Of a stretch of 44,951 nucleotides of DNA, positions 33,378 through 40,507 are shown piece after piece. A program made the position numbers and the translations under genes. This DNA comes from Pseudomonadales bacterium (GTDB lineage Bacteria; Pseudomonadota; Gammaproteobacteria; Pseudomonadales; Azotimanducaceae). Position 1 is the first letter of the stretch. Every line of letters starts with the position of its first letter. Under the pieces are notes generated by a model. That model was not told where the DNA came from, did no database searches, and saw nothing but the letters and a program-made list of their open reading frames with translations. The stretch lies in contig JALZVT010000057.1 in NCBI GenBank assembly GCA_023300545.1, positions 1 through 44,951 on the forward strand. The letters are read 5' to 3'.

Positions 33378-34142
33378 ATGATTGACGTCCACTATTGGCC
33401 TACCCCAAACGGCTGGAAGGTCACCATACTGCTCGAAGAATGTGAGCTGCCTTACACCATTGTTCCCGTCGACATCGGCGGGGGCGACCAGTTCACAGCA
33501 GAATTTCTGCGCCTGTCGCCCAACAATCGCATGCCTGCGATCATTGATCACGACCCCATCGGCGGTGGCGCGCCACTGGCATTGTTCGAGTCGGGTGCGA
33601 TCATGGAATACATCGCTGACAAAACGGGCAAATTTCTGCCCACAGAGGGTCCCGACCGCTATCGAGTGCTGCAGTGGGTGCACTGGCAGATGGCAAACCT
33701 TGGCCCCATGATGGGCAACGCCAATCACTTTAAAAACTACGGCAAAAACATTGCTGACGACCCGAAACAACTCGAATACGGCACCCAGCGCTTTGTTGGC
33801 GAAGTGGACCGTCTGTTGGGCGTGCTGGATGCTCAGCTTGGTGTTAACGAATACGTCGTGGGCAGCAACTACAGCATCGCTGACATGATCATCTGGTCCT
33901 GGGCGTTTCTCGCAGGTCGCTTGCTCGACGACTCAGTGTGGGAGAGCTTTCCTAATGTTAAACGCTGGGTCGACCAGGTACACAGTCGCCCTGCCGTGCT
34001 AAAAGGCCGAAAAGTAGGCGAAGAACTCGGCACTGCAGAACGCACTCCTGAGCAAGAAGAAGCCCGCCGAAAAATTCTATTCAATCAAACCAACGACAAG
34101 GTTCGAGCCGCGCGCGAAGCAGCCGCCAAGAGTGCCGGCTAG
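33378..34142 (+). CDS. YfcG/YghU-like glutathione S-transferase
   Basis: A 254-residue GST-fold protein. The N-terminal thioredoxin-like domain has the T9-P-N11-G motif of YfcG, where Thr and Asn contact glutathione instead of the usual Tyr/Ser, followed by SPNNRMPAIIDHDPIGGG and LFESGAIMEYIADKTG. The all-helical C-terminal domain begins about residue 90 (LQWVHWQMANLGPMMGNANHF) with a long charged tail. This matches disulfide-bond oxidoreductases acting on GSSG and organic peroxides. It starts two nt after the hydrolase gene stop. Confidence 0.9.
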   Translation: MIDVHYWPTPNGWKVTILLEECELPYTIVPVDIGGGDQFTAEFLRLSPNNRMPAIIDHDPIGGGAPLALFESGAIMEYIADKTGKFLPTEGPDRYRVLQWVHWQMANLGPMMGNANHFKNYGKNIADDPKQLEYGTQRFVGEVDRLLGVLDAQLGVNEYVVGSNYSIADMIIWSWAFLAGRLLDDSVWESFPNVKRWVDQVHSRPAVLKGRKVGEELGTAERTPEQEEARRKILFNQTNDKVRAAREAAAKSAG

Positions 34143-34300
34143 GATTTCTCGACGCTAACCGTAAAGAAGCTGCAAAAAAGTGGCATCGTAAAATTGGCGT
34201 AACAGCCTGCTTTCCGAGCCAGCTATTGATGCGCGTTGGTTTAAAGTGCATACCAGAGTTAACTGTTGATTCGCCTTCTAACTAACTTGGTACAAAGAAT
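34143..34300. other. Intergenic region upstream of aqpZ
   Basis: This 158-nt spacer holds no reading frame of note. TTGATT at 34266-34271 and TACAAA at 34291-34296 have a 19-nt spacing, too long to call a promoter. No hairpin with a U tract is visible after the GST gene. Confidence 0.3.
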
Positions 34301-35005
34301 ATGAGAAACTACATAGCCGAGATGTTCGGCACATTTGTTTTGGTTTTCTTCGGAGTTGGCTCGGCCGTACTCGCCGGTGGCGGTGTCGGTCTTGAAACCC
34401 CCATCAATATAACGGGCATTAGCTTAGCCTTTGGTATTTCTGTGGTCGCCATGGCCTATTCCATTGGCCAAATTTCCGGTGCGCATCTCAATCCTGCAGT
34501 GTCTATGGGCGCGCTGGTAGCTGGCCGCATAAATGTTAAAGACTTTGCGGGTTACGCCATATTCCAATCCATTGGCGCCATCATTGCTGCAGCGGTTATC
34601 TACTTTATGGTCACCAACTCTGCTGGCGGCTATGACGTCACTGCAAGTGGCATGGGGCAAAACGGCTGGGGTCCAGGCTACGGCGGCGAATACTTCATGA
34701 TCACCGCATTCCTGTTTGAAGTGATTGCCACCGCGGTATTTATTGTTGTCATTCTGGGCGTAACCGCTGACAAAGGCGCAACGCTAATGGCTGGTCTTGT
34801 GATCGGTTTGACGCTAACGATGATTCACCTCGCTGGCATCACCGTCACGGGCACCTCAGTGAACCCCGCTCGTTCGATTGGTCCAGCGTTGTTTGTTGGC
34901 GGAACTGCCCTGAGCCAGCTGTGGGTGTTTATCGTCGCACCTCTGATCGGCGGAGCCATTGGTGGCCTGCTGCACAAAGCGCGCATTACTGGCAATGGTG
35001 AATAA
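34301..35005 (+). CDS. aqpZ: Aquaporin Z
   Basis: A 234-residue water channel with six membrane helices and the two half-helix NPA motifs at 64-66 (HLNPAV) and 188-190 (SVNPAR). The selectivity filter residues are F44, H176, T185 and R191, equivalent to Phe43, His174, Thr183 and Arg189 of E. coli AqpZ, so it should pass water and not glycerol. MRNYIAEMFGTFVLVFFGVGS is a typical aquaporin N terminus. The monocistronic gene is followed by a strong hairpin and converges on the thiolase gene. Confidence 0.95.
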   Translation: MRNYIAEMFGTFVLVFFGVGSAVLAGGGVGLETPINITGISLAFGISVVAMAYSIGQISGAHLNPAVSMGALVAGRINVKDFAGYAIFQSIGAIIAAAVIYFMVTNSAGGYDVTASGMGQNGWGPGYGGEYFMITAFLFEVIATAVFIVVILGVTADKGATLMAGLVIGLTLTMIHLAGITVTGTSVNPARSIGPALFVGGTALSQLWVFIVAPLIGGAIGGLLHKARITGNGE

Positions 35006-35029
35006 ACCTCGCTAGCTAACTCACCTATC

Positions 35030-35051
35030 GCCGCCCTCCTTTGAGGGCGGC
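35030..35051. terminator. Strong hairpin between aqpZ and the convergent thiolase gene
   Basis: GCCGCCCTC (35030-35038) and GAGGGCGGC (35043-35051) form a perfect 9-bp stem with a CTTT loop between two convergent genes. It lacks a U tract on either strand, so it is probably a bidirectional terminator of the factor-assisted or hairpin-only kind. Confidence 0.6.
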
Positions 35052-35087
35052 TACGTATTGCAACCACAGTTTTGCACTGCGTTTGAC

Positions 35088-36272
35088 CTAGTCCTTCGAA
35101 TACAGCGTCACGACGCACGCCCCACCAAGACCAAGGTTGTGCTGCAAAGCGTGCTGCACACCATCCACTTGCCGCTTCTCAGCGCTGCCGCGCAGCTGCC
35201 ACACCAACTCGGTGCATTGCGCCAACCCCGTTGCGCCAAGCGGGTGCCCTTTCGACAACAAGCCACCCGACGGATTGGTAACCACTCGGCCACCGTAGGT
35301 ATTTTGCTCGTCACAGATGAACTGCTCAGCCGTACCTTCGCCGGTTAACCCTAAGGCCTCGTACGTCAGCAGTTCGTTCGCGGTAAAGCAGTCATGCAGT
35401 TCACACACCTGAACGTCTTCGGGACCAATGCCGGCCTGCTCGTATACCTGGTCGGCAGCACCCTTTGCCATGTCGTAACCAATGAGTTTGCGCATTGAGT
35501 GCGCTTCCAACGTGCTCGCGTAATCGGTTGTCATCGCCTGAGCTTTGATCGTAATCGCATTGTTCAGACCGTGCTTGCGGGCAAACTCTTCGCTGCAAAC
35601 AACCGCGGCCGCCGCACCGCAGGTGGGTGGACAACATTGGAAGCGCGTCAGCGGCCCATAGATGTGCGGCGATTGCATCACTTCGTCTAATGTCAGCTGA
35701 TTTCGAAACACCGCGTAGGGGTTGTTTGCAGCGTGCTTGCGCGCCTTGAGCGAAATCTTCGCAAAGGTTTCATCAGCCGTTCCATATTGCTCCGCATACT
35801 CACGGCCAGCGCCGCCAAAATACAACGCAGCACCCGGCGCTTTAGGGTCGAGCTCTTGCAGCGCTTTCATCTCTTTGAACATGCGCTTCATTGGGTTTGG
35901 CCGATCGGTGTATACAGAGCCCAACGCTCCTGGCGTCATCTGCTCGAAGCCGAGCGCCAGAGCACAGTCAACCATGCCCGACTCCACGGCCTGCCGGGCC
36001 ATGAATAAGGCTGAAGACCCCGTAGAGCAATTGTTGTTGACGTTGATAATGGGCACGCCGGTCATGCCTAACCCATAGACCGCAGCCTGACCAGCGGTCG
36101 AATCGCCATACACGTAACCCACATAGACCTGGCCAATCTGATCATAGGATAGCCCCGCGTCTTCAATGGCGAGCCTCGCCGCCGTCTCGCCCATCACGTC
36201 ATAACTTTCGCTCTTGCCTGGCTTGGAAAACGGGATCATCCCGACGCCAGCAACCTTGGTTGTTCCACTCAT
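35088..36272 (-). CDS. SCP-x-type thiolase / acetyl-CoA acetyltransferase
   Basis: A 394-residue thiolase-family protein. The nucleophilic Cys is C82 in NVNNNCSTGSSALF; ELHDCFTANELLTYEALGL and GGLLSKGHPLGATGLAQ supply the conserved His region, and GGACVVTLY the second Cys block. The spacing and NNNCSTGS context resemble sterol carrier protein x-type thiolases, which cleave branched or steroid side-chain 3-ketoacyl-CoAs. ATG 36272 is preferred because AAGGA is eight nt upstream; the frame opens at 36296. It is divergent from a TetR-type gene. Confidence 0.92.
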   Translation of the reverse strand: MSGTTKVAGVGMIPFSKPGKSESYDVMGETAARLAIEDAGLSYDQIGQVYVGYVYGDSTAGQAAVYGLGMTGVPIINVNNNCSTGSSALFMARQAVESGMVDCALALGFEQMTPGALGSVYTDRPNPMKRMFKEMKALQELDPKAPGAALYFGGAGREYAEQYGTADETFAKISLKARKHAANNPYAVFRNQLTLDEVMQSPHIYGPLTRFQCCPPTCGAAAAVVCSEEFARKHGLNNAITIKAQAMTTDYASTLEAHSMRKLIGYDMAKGAADQVYEQAGIGPEDVQVCELHDCFTANELLTYEALGLTGEGTAEQFICDEQNTYGGRVVTNPSGGLLSKGHPLGATGLAQCTELVWQLRGSAEKRQVDGVQHALQHNLGLGGACVVTLYSKD

Positions 36273-36296
36273 CGTCGTATTCCTTGGTGTCTTCAC

Positions 36297-36443
36297 ACAA
36301 ATTCAAGCACGACTCAGATTACCCCACTGCAGGCGTCTTCGATCAAATCCCACCCAATCACTTACATATTCTCTAATATGGTCTACATTTATTTGAGTTA
36401 AACTCTAATTACTAACCGTCTAATCAGAGCCATAGGCAAATAA
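36297..36443. promoter_or_regulatory. Divergent regulatory region with two inverted repeats
   Basis: Between the thiolase and the TetR-type gene are CATATT-CTCT-AATATG (36365-36380) and GAGTT-A-AACTC (36395-36405), both perfect. Divergent arrangement and the neighbouring TetR gene make them candidate operators for control of thiolase and the carotenoid-oxygenase operon. No clear -35/-10 pair was placed. Confidence 0.45.
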
Positions 36444-37040
36444 TTGACCGGCAATCACCCCTCAAAAACAGCTCAAACCCGCCGTCGTTTTGTCACCGCC
36501 ATACGCTCCGAATTTGCCTCAACCGGTGGCTTCAACGCGAAATCTGTCGCCCGACGAGCGCAAACCTCCCAAGCCACCTTCTACAACCATTTCAAATCAA
36601 AAGATCTCGCGCTGGCATCTGCGTTTGAGGCGGTCATGGATGATTTGCTGGAAATGGTTGACCAGGAGCTAAGAATTGACCGACTACTAGAGCAAGGTTT
36701 AAGCCCATTTTGCGAAAACTGGTCGCAGATCTGCGCTAACTTTTTTCGCGCGAACGCCACCGTTTTACTGGTTGCACAGGCAACCGCACCAACGTCTGCC
36801 CACGTACGCGCGATCTTCACCAGTCGCCAGGATGAATCACTGTGTCGCTATGAACGCTTTGTAGAGTTAGGCCAGCTGGCCAAGGTAATCCGTTCCGGTG
36901 ACAACCGGGCCATTGCAAAACTGTTGCTAATCAACAACCAAAACTGGAATCACCCTTATCTGCATCAAGCCGAGGTCAACGACACGCTCTATCAAGAGAT
37001 GACCCAGCACATGGTGCAACTACTCAAACCAACGTCTTAG
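36444..37040 (+). CDS. TetR-family transcriptional regulator
   Basis: A 198-residue regulator. The N-terminal HTH has RRFVTAIRSEFASTGGFNAK, then SVARRAQTSQATFYNHFKSKDLALASAF, the hallmark of TetR/AcrR proteins, with an all-helical ligand-binding C-terminal domain (about 65-198). The ligand is probably a substrate or CoA thioester of the local pathway. The start is TTG with only a weak AGG upstream, suggesting low expression. It is followed 14 nt later by the carotenoid-oxygenase-family gene, so they form an operon. Confidence 0.88.
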   Translation: MTGNHPSKTAQTRRRFVTAIRSEFASTGGFNAKSVARRAQTSQATFYNHFKSKDLALASAFEAVMDDLLEMVDQELRIDRLLEQGLSPFCENWSQICANFFRANATVLLVAQATAPTSAHVRAIFTSRQDESLCRYERFVELGQLAKVIRSGDNRAIAKLLLINNQNWNHPYLHQAEVNDTLYQEMTQHMVQLLKPTS

Positions 37041-37053
37041 GTAAAAAAACTCA

Positions 37054-38514
37054 GTGAAAATACAGGTTCACCAAAACTTTTTGTCGGCTTTGCCCGAAAA
37101 CGATACTCACCCCTATCGATCAGGTGCTTGGCAACCGCAGACCACCGAATACGACGCCTGGAACCTCGAGGTCGAAGGTGAGATCCCGCAAGACCTCGCG
37201 GGCACCTACCTGCGCAACACAGAAAACCCCTTGCTTGCTGCGCCAGAACGCTATCACCCGTTCGATGGTGACAGCATGTTGCACTCTATTAGCTTTGCCG
37301 CCGGCGAAGCCCAGTACCACAATCGCTTTGTACGCACCGACGGCTTTACAGCCGAACGTGAGGCCAACGCGCCACTCTACGCTGGGTTTACCGAGTTTCA
37401 GCGCCTGCAGGAGCTTAACCAACCCAGCAACATCAAACTTTGGCCCAACATGAAAGACGCCGCGAGTACCGATGTGGTGGTGCATCGCGGGCAGGCCCTC
37501 GCCAGTTTCTGGCTATGTGGTGATCTGTACGCGCTGGACCCCGTGACACTGCAGGCGCACGGAAAAGCGGATTTTTCAGGGAAGTTTCCGGATGACGGTG
37601 TATCGGCACACCCAAAGGTCGACGAGAACACCGGAGAAATGCTGTTCTTTAACTATGGGTTAGAGGCGCCGTACATGCACTACGGCGAAATTGATGCGCA
37701 GGGCAACCTGAACCACTATCGCGATGTACCACTGGAAGGCCCGCGCATGCCGCACGACATGGCCTTCACAGAAAACTTTGCCATCGTTAACGCCCCCTCA
37801 CTGTTCCTCGACCCCGAAATGCTCGCCAAGGGCGTTAATGTCCCCCGGTTCTTTGCTGATGTACCTATGCGCTTTGGCATTATCCCGCGCCGCAGCAATG
37901 GCCCGATTCGCTGGTTTAACGCACAGCCAACCTATGTTTTACATTGGATCAACGCCTTCGAAGATGGCGACGAGATTGTTCTCGATGGTTTCTTCCAAGA
38001 CGACCCTATGCCCGCAAGCGACCCAAACTGGTCGATTGATCGAGCCCTGCACAACAACCTGGATCTGCACGCGCTAAAAACGTATCCCCATCGCTGGCGC
38101 TTTAACATGGTAACGGGGGAAACCAAAGAAGAGCGCTTAAGCGATCGAATTCAGGAGTTCGGCATGATCAACGGCCGTTTTGGTGGGATACCCAATCGCT
38201 ACAGCTACAACGCTCTACCCTGCAAGGGTTGGTTTGGCTTTGAGGGCCTTATCAAACTGGATCTGGAAACAGGCGCCGAGCAGGTTGTTGAGTTGCCGGA
38301 AGGCGTCTTTGCCAGCGAGACCGTCATGGCGCCACGCATCGGCGGCACGGCAGAAGATGACGGCTACCTGATCACGTTTACGATGGATCTGAACAACGAC
38401 CGTTCTCAGTGTCTGATTCTCGACGCGCAAAACCCTTCAGCGCAGCCGTTAGCCGCGATCACTTTGCCCGAGCGCATCTCTAGCGGCACTCATGCGTTTT
38501 GGCAACCGCTGTAA
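37054..38514 (+). CDS. Carotenoid cleavage oxygenase family protein (RPE65/lignostilbene dioxygenase-like)
   Basis: A 486-residue non-heme iron oxygenase with the seven-bladed propeller fold. The four iron-binding histidines are H186 (SAHPKVD), H234 (MPHDMAF), H297 (LHWINAF) and H480 (GTHAFWQPL). AGTYLRNTENPLLAAPERYHPFDGDSMLHSI is the conserved entrance region. Family members cut conjugated double bonds of carotenoids, apocarotenoids or stilbenes. No carotenoid synthesis gene is nearby, so an environmental stilbene or terpenoid is as plausible. The start is GTG. It follows a TetR-type regulator and ends at a strong hairpin. Confidence 0.92.
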   Translation: MKIQVHQNFLSALPENDTHPYRSGAWQPQTTEYDAWNLEVEGEIPQDLAGTYLRNTENPLLAAPERYHPFDGDSMLHSISFAAGEAQYHNRFVRTDGFTAEREANAPLYAGFTEFQRLQELNQPSNIKLWPNMKDAASTDVVVHRGQALASFWLCGDLYALDPVTLQAHGKADFSGKFPDDGVSAHPKVDENTGEMLFFNYGLEAPYMHYGEIDAQGNLNHYRDVPLEGPRMPHDMAFTENFAIVNAPSLFLDPEMLAKGVNVPRFFADVPMRFGIIPRRSNGPIRWFNAQPTYVLHWINAFEDGDEIVLDGFFQDDPMPASDPNWSIDRALHNNLDLHALKTYPHRWRFNMVTGETKEERLSDRIQEFGMINGRFGGIPNRYSYNALPCKGWFGFEGLIKLDLETGAEQVVELPEGVFASETVMAPRIGGTAEDDGYLITFTMDLNNDRSQCLILDAQNPSAQPLAAITLPERISSGTHAFWQPL

Positions 38515-38527
38515 GCGAGCCGGCAAT

Positions 38528-38551
38528 CATGGGCTCGATAGCGAGCCCATG
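38528..38551. terminator. Strong hairpin between convergent oxygenase and SDR genes
   Basis: CATGGGCTCG (38528-38537) and CGAGCCCATG (38542-38551) are a perfect 10-bp stem with an ATAG loop, 14 nt after the oxygenase stop and 26 nt past the SDR stop on the other strand. No U tract on the plus side (AAAATG follows). Confidence 0.6.
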
Positions 38552-38577
38552 AAAATGCTAACAAGCGGTGCCGAGCC

Positions 38578-39354
38578 TTATTGCGCCGACATACCGGCAT
38601 CAATAGTGAACTCCGCACCGGTCACATAGGACGCCTCGTCCGAGGCCAGATACAAAATACAGTTCGCAATGTCTTCAGGCTCGCCCATGCGCCCCAATGG
38701 CACCACCGAACTGGGCAGTTCGTCGCTTGTTCGCCCCCCGCCATCACCCGCCTGAGCACCGGCCTGCATATTGGTCCAGATAAACCCGGGGTGGACAGAG
38801 TTACAGCGAATGTTAGTCGCCGCCCCCTCAATGGCGATAGCCTTGCTCATCAATCGCACGCCGCCCTTTGAAGCGCAATACGCCGCACCGGTGGCAATAC
38901 CGATCAAACCGGCGACCGATGACAGATTGATCAGCGCCCCGCCTCCGTCCTGCAGATTCATCTGCGCCATCGCGGATTTACAGCCGAGGAATACGCTGGA
39001 GAGATTAACCTCCTGTTGCCGCTTGAAGTCGTCATAGGACAGTTCAGCAATGGGCTTAAGAACGGCGATGCCCGCATTGTTCACCAACACATCAAGCGCT
39101 CCATAGGCCGCGACCGTTGCGTCTATCACTTCCTGCCAACGCGACTCCACCGTGACGTCCTGCTGCATAGCTAAAGCGGTGCCACCTGCGGCCTCAATGA
39201 CCGCCGCGCAGTCTTGTGCACTGGCGACATCAATATCAGTGACCACCACCTTGGCGCCCTCTGCTGCCAGCCTGATTGCTGCTGCTCGACCGAGGCCCGG
39301 ATTGGAACCTGCTCCCGTCACAATTACGACTTTGCCGACAACTCTGTCGCCCAT
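38578..39354 (-). CDS. Short-chain dehydrogenase/reductase (SDR)
   Basis: A 258-residue classical SDR. TGAGSNPGLG (14-23) binds cofactor, VNNAG (91-95), Ser145/146 and catalytic Tyr159-Lys163 (YCASK) are all present, and the C-terminal FTIDAGMSAQ is typical. Asp40 after the second beta strand (VVVTDID) favours NAD over NADP. Probable role is oxidation of a secondary alcohol such as a hydroxysteroid or terpenol, unproven. GGGAGA precedes the ATG. It is divergent from the esterase gene with a 146-nt spacer. Confidence 0.92.
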   Translation of the reverse strand: MGDRVVGKVVIVTGAGSNPGLGRAAAIRLAAEGAKVVVTDIDVASAQDCAAVIEAAGGTALAMQQDVTVESRWQEVIDATVAAYGALDVLVNNAGIAVLKPIAELSYDDFKRQQEVNLSSVFLGCKSAMAQMNLQDGGGALINLSSVAGLIGIATGAAYCASKGGVRLMSKAIAIEGAATNIRCNSVHPGFIWTNMQAGAQAGDGGGRTSDELPSSVVPLGRMGEPEDIANCILYLASDEASYVTGAEFTIDAGMSAQ

Positions 39355-39500
39355 AGGTATCTCCCGTTGTTTTGGTTAACAATACCGGGTTCTTTCGGGC
39401 AAGTAATCTCCAACCCTACACCCGGCAACGCGGCCTTGTTCTGCTTGACCACAGACCGATATCATCGACGTGAAGATCAGAAGCACAGCGAAGGAACACC

Positions 39501-40433
39501 ATGTCGACAAAACATCTGCTAGACCCCCAACTCTACCCGCTCATTGAGATCTTCCCACCGGACTTTATCTTCACGGCAGACGTACTCCCCGGTTTTCGCG
39601 AGCAACAGCAAGCCGCACTGGTAATGGGAGACGCACAGGCCGCCGGTGTAGAAAGAAAGGCCATTACCGTCTCAGGAACTGACGGCGAGATTCCCGGCCT
39701 TTTATACATTCCCAAGAACGCGACTGGCTCGGGTTATGTGCATATCCATGGCGGTGGCTACATCATCGGTTCTGCGGCGGCCTCGGATCAAAACAACATC
39801 GATGTCGCCGCAAAGCTCGGTACGGTCGTACTCTCAATCGACTACCGACTCGCACCAGAGTGCCCTATCCCTGGCCCGCTGGAAGATTGCTACGCAGGAC
39901 TTAGGTGGCTGCATGAAAATGCCTCAGAGCTAGGCATAGATCGCCAACGCATCGCAGTAGGCGGCGAAAGCGCCGGCGGCGGTCTCGCTGCAGCGCTCGC
40001 TATACTTGCTCGCGACAGAGGTGAATACGCGATCTGTCACCAGCACCTCACTTACCCGATGCTAGACAACCTCACAGGCTCTCCCGGGCACGAGGGTGAC
40101 CCTTTAGTCGGCGAGTTTGTCTGGACCCGAGAACATAACCGGTTTGGCTGGGCCAGTTTCCTTGGCAACGCAGACCCCGTTGCACCACAGGTGCCTGCAA
40201 GACTCGAAAACTATGCCGGCTTACCACCGACCTGGCTTCTCACGGGCGCACTGGATCTGTTCCGGGATGAGAACATCGCGTACGTCCAGAACCTGGTCAA
40301 AGCCGGTGTACCCACCGACTTCTTCCTCTACGCCGGCGCCTGTCACGCCTTCCAATGGGTACCTGGTGCCCGCTTAGGCGAACGCTTTACTGCTGATCAT
40401 CTGGCGGGCTTAGCGCAAGGGTTGGCCGGGTAG
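39501..40433 (+). CDS. Alpha/beta hydrolase fold-3 (HSL-type) esterase
   Basis: A 310-residue esterase of the hormone-sensitive-lipase group. The oxyanion motif is HGGG (83-86), the nucleophile elbow GESAGG holds Ser157, the Asp is in TGALDLFRDEN and the His in AGACHAFQW. YRLAPECPIP is the typical HSL strand. Substrates are short-chain esters; a product of Baeyer-Villiger oxidation would fit but is not shown. AAGGA lies eight nt before the ATG. A 74-nt gap with a GCAACA/TGTTGC stem separates it from the tandem CoA-transferase. Confidence 0.92.
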   Translation: MSTKHLLDPQLYPLIEIFPPDFIFTADVLPGFREQQQAALVMGDAQAAGVERKAITVSGTDGEIPGLLYIPKNATGSGYVHIHGGGYIIGSAAASDQNNIDVAAKLGTVVLSIDYRLAPECPIPGPLEDCYAGLRWLHENASELGIDRQRIAVGGESAGGGLAAALAILARDRGEYAICHQHLTYPMLDNLTGSPGHEGDPLVGEFVWTREHNRFGWASFLGNADPVAPQVPARLENYAGLPPTWLLTGALDLFRDENIAYVQNLVKAGVPTDFFLYAGACHAFQWVPGARLGERFTADHLAGLAQGLAG

Positions 40434-40507
40434 CTTGGCAACAGGGCGACCCCGCGTGTTGCTCTAGCGTAATCAAATTTCATCTCGCTAACCAGGCCGA
40501 GGGTCAT

